DNA of 64,000 nucleotides from Flavobacteriaceae bacterium CRH. GTDB taxonomy: Bacteria > Bacteroidota > Bacteroidia > Flavobacteriales > Flavobacteriaceae. This document shows positions 59,331 to 64,000 of this stretch, piece by piece. How positions within the stretch are numbered: position 1 is the stretch's first letter; each line of letters starts with the position of its first letter. The notes below the pieces were generated by a model. It saw only the letters and a list, made by a program, of their open reading frames with translations, searched no databases and was not told the origin of the DNA. The stretch is taken from contig LMAJ01000005.1 in NCBI GenBank assembly GCA_001507425.1, positions 1-64,000 of the forward strand, in the 5' to 3' direction. Position numbers and translations under genes: made by a program.

Positions 59331-60359
59331 ATGAAGGAAATGAGTATTCAGGAGAAAGCTGTTTTTTTTAGCATTATTATTCCGGTTTATAATGTAGAGG
59401 ATTATCTAAATCAATGTTTAGACAGTATTGTATGCCAGACCTATTCTAATTATGAAATTGTTTTAGTTAACGACGGTTCTACAGATTCTTCTTTTCAAAT
59501 TTGTCAAAAATACCAGAAAGATTTCTTAAAGATAAAATTGATTAACAAAGAAAATGGAGGTTTATCAGATGCTAGAAATCAAGGTTTAAAAGAGTCAGAA
59601 GGAGACTATATTATTTTTACGGACAGCGATGACTATTGGGCAGGAGATTATGTTTTAAATGACTTAAGTAAACTAATAGAAGAATCTAACCCAGATTTGA
59701 TTATTCACGAAGAAAGCCGTTTTTTTTCTAAGAAAGATGTGATTTGCAAATACAATCAGCGGTTTATAAAAAACAACACAGGAAAATTTGATGATCAGGT
59801 AATTGACTTGGTTTATTATGATTTATATGTCGCTTCTGCCTGGGATAAAGTAATTAGAAGATCAATTTTAATAGATAATCAGTTGTTTTTCCCGTTAGGA
59901 AGAAAATCTGAAGATATTGAATGGTGCGGCACATTAATGAACTATATAGACACTTTCAGTATTTATTCAAAATCGTTTTACATCTACCGTCAGGTTAGGA
60001 AAGGATCTATAACGACGAACGTATCCGAAAAACATATCGAAGATGTTTATTTTATGGTGAAAAATGGTTTAAATACACCAAAAGTAAAATCTGAAAATTT
60101 AAATCGGGCGATAGAAAATTATTGGGCTTTTAATTATGTTGTAATTTTAAAAGATTTCTACGTCCTATCTTCAAAAATAAGAAGAAATATTTGGGGAGAT
60201 ATAGTTTCCTGGAACTATTTGCTTCAGAGAAAAAGAAATATAAGAGTAGATAAGGTTGTAAATTTTTATCAATATTTGTCTTTCAAAGCATTGATACTTT
60301 TTTTGAACGGATATAGAATTAAAACAAATTTGTTCAAGAAATACAGAGCTTTAAAATAA
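59331..60359 (+). CDS. Glycosyltransferase family 2
   Basis: 342 residues. GT-A motifs near the start: F-F-S-I-I-I-P-V-Y-N-V near 12-22, V-L-V-N-D-G-S-T-D near 45-53, and the D-x-D metal-binding site F-T-D-S-D-D near 97. A C-terminal helical region is Lys/Arg-rich. Such enzymes add a sugar from a nucleotide donor to a growing oligosaccharide at the cytoplasmic face. A second in-frame ATG at 59340 is possible. It lies 2 nt after the flippase gene. Confidence 0.9.
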   Translation: MKEMSIQEKAVFFSIIIPVYNVEDYLNQCLDSIVCQTYSNYEIVLVNDGSTDSSFQICQKYQKDFLKIKLINKENGGLSDARNQGLKESEGDYIIFTDSDDYWAGDYVLNDLSKLIEESNPDLIIHEESRFFSKKDVICKYNQRFIKNNTGKFDDQVIDLVYYDLYVASAWDKVIRRSILIDNQLFFPLGRKSEDIEWCGTLMNYIDTFSIYSKSFYIYRQVRKGSITTNVSEKHIEDVYFMVKNGLNTPKVKSENLNRAIENYWAFNYVVILKDFYVLSSKIRRNIWGDIVSWNYLLQRKRNIRVDKVVNFYQYLSFKALILFLNGYRIKTNLFKKYRALK

Positions 60360-60367
60360 AAATAAGT

Positions 60368-61432
60368 ATGCAGAAAAGTATTAAAAAAAGCACCGCAGCA
60401 TTTTTGCTTATTGCGATGGCTAATTTGGTTGTTGCGTTTGCAGCTTTTTTTGTTTTGCCTCCAAGGTTTTTTTATGATACCGCAATTATAATATATGACA
60501 AAGGACACGAAATGGGATATATTGGGAGTTATCCGGTTTCGATTTTACTCTATAAAATTTCAGGTTTTCGTTATTTGCCTTTTCCTGTAATTGCCTTAAT
60601 TCAATTTCCTGTTTTAATGTATGTTTTGTACAAAATTGGAATTCCGGATAACTTCGAAAAACTCAATATCAAGAACATTTTGGTCTATATAGGAATTCTA
60701 ATGATTGCCATTTTTATCTCAATGCCATCAAAAGAATTTATTACTTTTTTGTATGTCACCCCAATTGTTTTTATGTGTATAAATGATGAGGTTTCGCTAA
60801 AGAAAACAATTCTATATACCACTTTAATGTTGTTGTTTTTCGGGATAATTTTTCGCCCTTATTTTGCCATGATTCCTATTATTGGCGGCGGAATGTATTT
60901 GCTTAGTTTGATAAGTTTTAAAAACAAAACGGTAACAACCATTTTTTATGGTTTATTGATTGCCTTTTTTTTATCATTTAGCCATGGTGTTATAAAAGGA
61001 AAATATCTTTCTGAAATTAGCCGTGAATTGGTCAATAAGGACAGGATAGGTTCTTCTGATGCAAATTCTATGATTGTTTCTCCCGTAAAAACAGATACCT
61101 GGTACGGAGAAATGGTGAGTGTTTTTTACGGATTTTTTACGGTTAACGTTCCTGTAAACGGTTTAAAACATCTACTTTCTCCCCAAATTGTATCGTTTAT
61201 AATTTGGCAGCTTTTATTGTTTTACATTTTATTAGTTCGTTTTTCTAAATGTTTAAAAGAGAGAAAAAAGTATGCAAAAGAACTTATGGTTTTATTAATT
61301 CTTTTTTCTTTTTTCATTGTGCAAGGCGTATTCGAACCTGATTTGGGTACTGCTGTCCGACATAAAATAGGTGTTTTTCCATTAATTTATTTTGCTTTGT
61401 ACTATGAATATTTCCGAAAAGAACTTCAATAA
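60368..61432 (+). CDS. Polytopic membrane protein of the polysaccharide locus (EpsG/Wzy-like)
   Basis: 354 residues with eight to ten hydrophobic segments (for example 12-30, 62-80, 90-110, 130-150, 180-200). Loops contain S-Y-P-V-S-I-L near 54, S-M-P-S-K-E-F near 119 and F-R-P-Y-F-A-M near 162; the S-x-P-S-K-E and F-R-P-Y motifs resemble polymerase-type EpsG proteins. This suggests a role in oligosaccharide polymerisation, but no clear Wzy motif was found. Its end overlaps the next gene by 29 nt. Confidence 0.6.
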   Translation: MQKSIKKSTAAFLLIAMANLVVAFAAFFVLPPRFFYDTAIIIYDKGHEMGYIGSYPVSILLYKISGFRYLPFPVIALIQFPVLMYVLYKIGIPDNFEKLNIKNILVYIGILMIAIFISMPSKEFITFLYVTPIVFMCINDEVSLKKTILYTTLMLLFFGIIFRPYFAMIPIIGGGMYLLSLISFKNKTVTTIFYGLLIAFFLSFSHGVIKGKYLSEISRELVNKDRIGSSDANSMIVSPVKTDTWYGEMVSVFYGFFTVNVPVNGLKHLLSPQIVSFIIWQLLLFYILLVRFSKCLKERKKYAKELMVLLILFSFFIVQGVFEPDLGTAVRHKIGVFPLIYFALYYEYFRKELQ

Positions 61433-62708
61433 AATAGTCCATATTTTTCTGTGTTTAATCGCAATTATGATGATTTTCAGAAAACCATGTACGTTGCTTA
61501 TTATTTTGTTTGGAGTTTTTAATTTGATTTTTGTCCGAAAACTTCAATTTACTAAAACAGCACTCATTTTAATAGCTTGCATTGCATCACCAATTTTACT
61601 GGAATTATTGCTTTTTTGGAATAACGATTCTTTTTCAAAAGGACTCAAAGCAATAGAAAAAAGTACTTCTTTACTGCTCTTCCCAATTTTTATAGTTGGT
61701 AATTTTCAACGTATAAAATTTCTAAAATTAGTTCAGTTTTACAGCATTACAACAACGCTTTTAATGCTGTTTTTCTTCGTTAGGTTTATTGTTGTATATC
61801 CTGAATTATTTAATAAATATTTTAACGGAATCGATTTATGGGAAATGGGATATCAATTTGCAGACAGCATTGGTATTCATGCACCGGCGTTAAACATGCA
61901 TTTGGCATTTGTTTCGGTTTGTACTTTGTATTTTGTATATCAGAGCTTTCAAAAAAATGAAAAAAAGAAGGTAAAAATACTCCAGCTTATTGTTTTTCTT
62001 TTATCATTTTTCTTTGTGCTTTTGGTAAATACTAGAATGGCATTGCTTAATGTTTTGTTGGGATTTGGTATTGTTTTGTTTTTGGAGATAAAATACAAAT
62101 TCAACTTAAAAAACATTGCAATAAAATCAATAACAGTATTAATTTTATTAGCAGGAATTTTGTTTTTCTTCGTTCAAAAAAATCCATACATGGAAGAGAA
62201 ATATTCTAAAGCAACATTTGCCTATATGGATAAAGTGGGAAAACTAGACGAAATTGATCATCCTGAAATTAAAGTTTTCAATTCATTCGTAACAAGGTTA
62301 TCAATATGGAAATCTGCTTGGGAATTGTCTGTAAAAAACCTTCCTTTTGGAGTTGGAGCTTCTGACGGAAAACCGGAATTAGTAAAATATTACAAACAAA
62401 CCAACCAGCATTTTTTGGCAAAATATGAATTCCCAACGCATAACCAGTTTCTTGATTTTTTATTAAAATTCGGAATCCTTGGTCCAATAATAGTATTACT
62501 TTATATATTTACGATTGGGTTTTTAGGTTACGATTTAAAAAGCGCCATTATACTTTCGTTTTTTATGATCTTCTTTACTTCAAATTTAACCGATGATTTT
62601 TTGCTTCGTTTTGACGGAATAGCCTTCAGCGGATTTTGGTCATCAATTTTTGCCGGTTACTGGTTGCAGCAAAAAGTTATTCCAAATAAATATCCAGAAG
62701 CTGTTTAA
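61404..62708 (+). CDS. O-antigen ligase/polymerase-like membrane protein
   Basis: 434 residues from ATG 61404 (the upstream TTG at 61392 was rejected). About ten transmembrane segments. The long periplasmic loop near 245-340 contains R-L-S-I-W-K-S-A-W near 298 and the Wzy_C-type motif P-T-H-N-Q-F-L-D-F near 341, a hallmark of the WaaL/Wzy family. It should polymerise or ligate the surface polysaccharide. It overlaps the previous gene by 29 nt and the convergent glycosyltransferase gene by 32 nt. Confidence 0.82.
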   Translation: MNISEKNFNKIVHIFLCLIAIMMIFRKPCTLLIILFGVFNLIFVRKLQFTKTALILIACIASPILLELLLFWNNDSFSKGLKAIEKSTSLLLFPIFIVGNFQRIKFLKLVQFYSITTTLLMLFFFVRFIVVYPELFNKYFNGIDLWEMGYQFADSIGIHAPALNMHLAFVSVCTLYFVYQSFQKNEKKKVKILQLIVFLLSFFFVLLVNTRMALLNVLLGFGIVLFLEIKYKFNLKNIAIKSITVLILLAGILFFFVQKNPYMEEKYSKATFAYMDKVGKLDEIDHPEIKVFNSFVTRLSIWKSAWELSVKNLPFGVGASDGKPELVKYYKQTNQHFLAKYEFPTHNQFLDFLLKFGILGPIIVLLYIFTIGFLGYDLKSAIILSFFMIFFTSNLTDDFLLRFDGIAFSGFWSSIFAGYWLQQKVIPNKYPEAV

Positions 62709-63753
62709 AATTTTGATTTGTATCGAATAATTCCTGACATCTTTGTAAGGCATTTTCGCCAAACAATGATCTGGTTTTCGGGTCTTTTAAGACCTCAAAA
62801 TAAGAATCTAACTCATCAATTTGATCAAATAAAAATCCTGTTTTATTGTGTAGAACTACATCTTTGTTGCCAATAATATTAGTTGCAATTACAGGTTTTT
62901 GAAGCACCATAGCTTCGAGAACAGCAATTGGCAAACCTTCCCAAAGAGAAGTTTGAAGGTAAATATCAATAGTGTTTAATCTTTTAAAGACCTTTTTTTT
63001 ATCTAAAATCCAACCTGTAATCGTAATGTTTGGCGCAGTAATCAAATGATTTAATTCTCCGTCACCAATCCACAAAAAATCAAAATCAGGAAATCGTAGT
63101 GCAATTTCATTAAATAACTCCGGATTTCTTGCAGCCGTAATTCGTCCCACAATTCCGATGGTTATTTTTGAATTTTGATGAGGTAAAAACTGCTGAAGAA
63201 TATCCTGAATGTCGACTCCGTTTCTGACTAATTTCGAAAGTCCTATTTTCTTAGCAATTTCAAATTCAGTATCGCCACAAGCAATTATTGTTCCGCCAAA
63301 TACACATTGAAAAGTTTTCTCAATAGTATGATATAATTTTTTAGAAGTTTTTGAAATATCGGTCCTTAAAAAAGCATAACCATGTGGTGTATAAAAAATT
63401 CTCTTTTTCGTGAATAAGAAAAAATATGCAATCCGGCCTAAAACTCCAGCTTTTGAGGAATGAAGATGGATAATATCTGGATTCATTTTTCGAAGTTCAC
63501 TAGTTAATTTAAAAATAGACTTTAAATCCTTAACAGGAGAAATCTTGCGAACCATATCAATCGAAATCAAATTTACTGTATTTGAAAACTCAGCATTTAC
63601 TTTTTGAGTACTAACTCCGTTTCTGTTTTCGCTGTAAATAATAGTAGTTTCTAAAGTTTTATTGATTTCTTCGTCTCCAAAGAAATTCGACAAATCTCTA
63701 AAATAAGTATAAACGCCTCCTTCTAATGCTTCAACAATATGTACAACTTTCAA
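62677..63753 (-). CDS. Glycosyltransferase family 4 (GT-B)
   Basis: 358 residues starting at TTG 63753; an in-frame TAA lies 15 nt upstream and no ATG precedes the conserved V-V-H-I-V-E-A. The N-terminal G-G-V-Y-T-Y-F near 12-18 fits GT4-type glycosyltransferases. The C-terminal Rossmann half shows I-G-I-V-G-R-I-T-A-A-R near 200, and the donor-binding L-W-E-G-L-P-I-A-V-L-E-A near 265-277. It likely adds a hexose or acetylated sugar. It is convergent with the ligase gene, with a 32-nt overlap. Confidence 0.85.
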   Translation of the reverse strand: MKVVHIVEALEGGVYTYFRDLSNFFGDEEINKTLETTIIYSENRNGVSTQKVNAEFSNTVNLISIDMVRKISPVKDLKSIFKLTSELRKMNPDIIHLHSSKAGVLGRIAYFFLFTKKRIFYTPHGYAFLRTDISKTSKKLYHTIEKTFQCVFGGTIIACGDTEFEIAKKIGLSKLVRNGVDIQDILQQFLPHQNSKITIGIVGRITAARNPELFNEIALRFPDFDFLWIGDGELNHLITAPNITITGWILDKKKVFKRLNTIDIYLQTSLWEGLPIAVLEAMVLQKPVIATNIIGNKDVVLHNKTGFLFDQIDELDSYFEVLKDPKTRSLFGENALQRCQELFDTNQNFKQLLDIYLE

Positions 63754-63869
63754 AACAAGTAAAATTTAGTTTTGTAAAAATAGAACAAAGCGATTAATAA
63801 TATGTCAAAAAACGAAATCTAACAAATTAGTAATATTTTTTTCTCAATTTAAAAGGTCAGATATTTTAT

Positions 63870-63877
63870 TACATTTG
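63870..63877 (+). promoter_or_regulatory. -7 box of the epimerase/decarboxylase gene
   Basis: TACATTTG (TAnnTTTG), 47 nt before the ATG at 63925. No clear TTTG -33 element. Confidence 0.5.
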
Positions 63878-63924
63878 TGCATATTTAAAGCTTTCAGCAA
63901 AACAGAAGGTTCAATAAAATCATT

Positions 63925-64000
63925 ATGAAAAGAATACTTATTACCGGAGCAGCGGGTTTTTTAGGATCACATTTGTGCGATCGGTTTATTAAAGAAGGTT
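63925..64000 (+). CDS. NAD-dependent sugar epimerase/dehydratase, 5' part only
   Basis: Only 25 codons are in the window. [14 protein letters not shown] near 3-16 is the NAD-binding GxxGxxG Rossmann motif of extended short-chain dehydrogenases. The following L-C-D-R-F-I-K-E-G agrees with UDP-glucuronate decarboxylase or related nucleotide-sugar enzymes. Given its neighbours it probably supplies a sugar nucleotide for the polysaccharide locus. The exact reaction cannot be assigned from this fragment. Confidence 0.75.
   Translation, partial: MKRILITGAAGFLGSHLCDRFIKEG

Overview
The window reads as chromosomal DNA of a Flavobacterium-type member of the Bacteroidota. Four things support this: low GC with very AT-rich spacers; promoters of the TTTG-N17..18-TAnnTTTG type instead of -35/-10 boxes; type IX secretion system (T9SS) proteins (PorP/SprF, type A and type B sorting domains); and lineage-typical families such as DUF4175, HU-CCDC81/SPOR, GIN/DUF2807 and the GlnS-YqeY fusion. 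Shine-Dalgarno sequences are generally absent, so starts were chosen by family fit and promoter position. I saw no rRNA, CRISPR array, transposase or prophage.

Layout. 1-6.7 kb (minus strand): a T9SS surface locus. A type B cargo protein is followed 1 nt later by a PorP/SprF protein carrying a very long Ala/Lys/Asp/Glu repeat that runs off the left edge; secreted and hypothetical proteins follow. 7.1-10.5 kb: holB, a DoxX-like protein, an acyl-CoA thioesterase and recA. 10.5-11.1 kb: a gene-poor stretch with three terminators and two similar promoter-like elements. 11.1-21.9 kb: a PlsC-like acyltransferase, a broken GxxExxY gene, trpS, a repeat lipoprotein, dprA, an HU/SPOR protein, small periplasmic proteins, a Pif1/RecD-like helicase and an OmpH/Skp-like lipoprotein. 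22-31 kb: a methyltransferase, a GNAT, then mnmG and ybeY embedded in a cluster of twelve parS-like sites, then a giant DUF4175 protein. 31-47 kb: gltX, an SPFH protein, small envelope genes, the glnS fusion, a toxin-antitoxin pair with an interrupted toxin, folB, tRNA-Cys, a LysE-type exporter, a GIN protein, rnr, an AT-rich 0.8-kb gap with DnaA-box-like words, rpiB, a CDF metal exporter and a DUF4143 ATPase. 47-57 kb: a Bro-N protein, tex, a GH8 glucanase with a T9SS tail, tatA, a GH3-family protein, two AT-rich orphan genes and a nucleoside-phosphorylase-like protein. 57-64 kb: a surface polysaccharide locus with a Wzz-like protein, Wzx flippase, GT2, two polytopic membrane proteins (one O-antigen ligase/polymerase-like), a convergent GT4 and the start of a sugar-nucleotide epimerase/decarboxylase.

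Themes. Much of the window is core information processing: recA, dprA, holB, three aminoacyl-tRNA synthetases, tRNA modification, ybeY, rnr and tex. The accessory content is envelope export and polysaccharide. The most unusual non-coding signals are: the parS-like array around mnmG/ybeY; paired diverged non-coding repeats at 22.0/22.4 kb and 35.4/35.7 kb; twin promoter-terminator units after recA; a decayed copy of the tRNA-Cys 3' end; and three operator-like repeats at exactly 32-bp spacing before the DUF4143 ATPase. All functional statements rest on reading the sequence and on family knowledge; no search was run.
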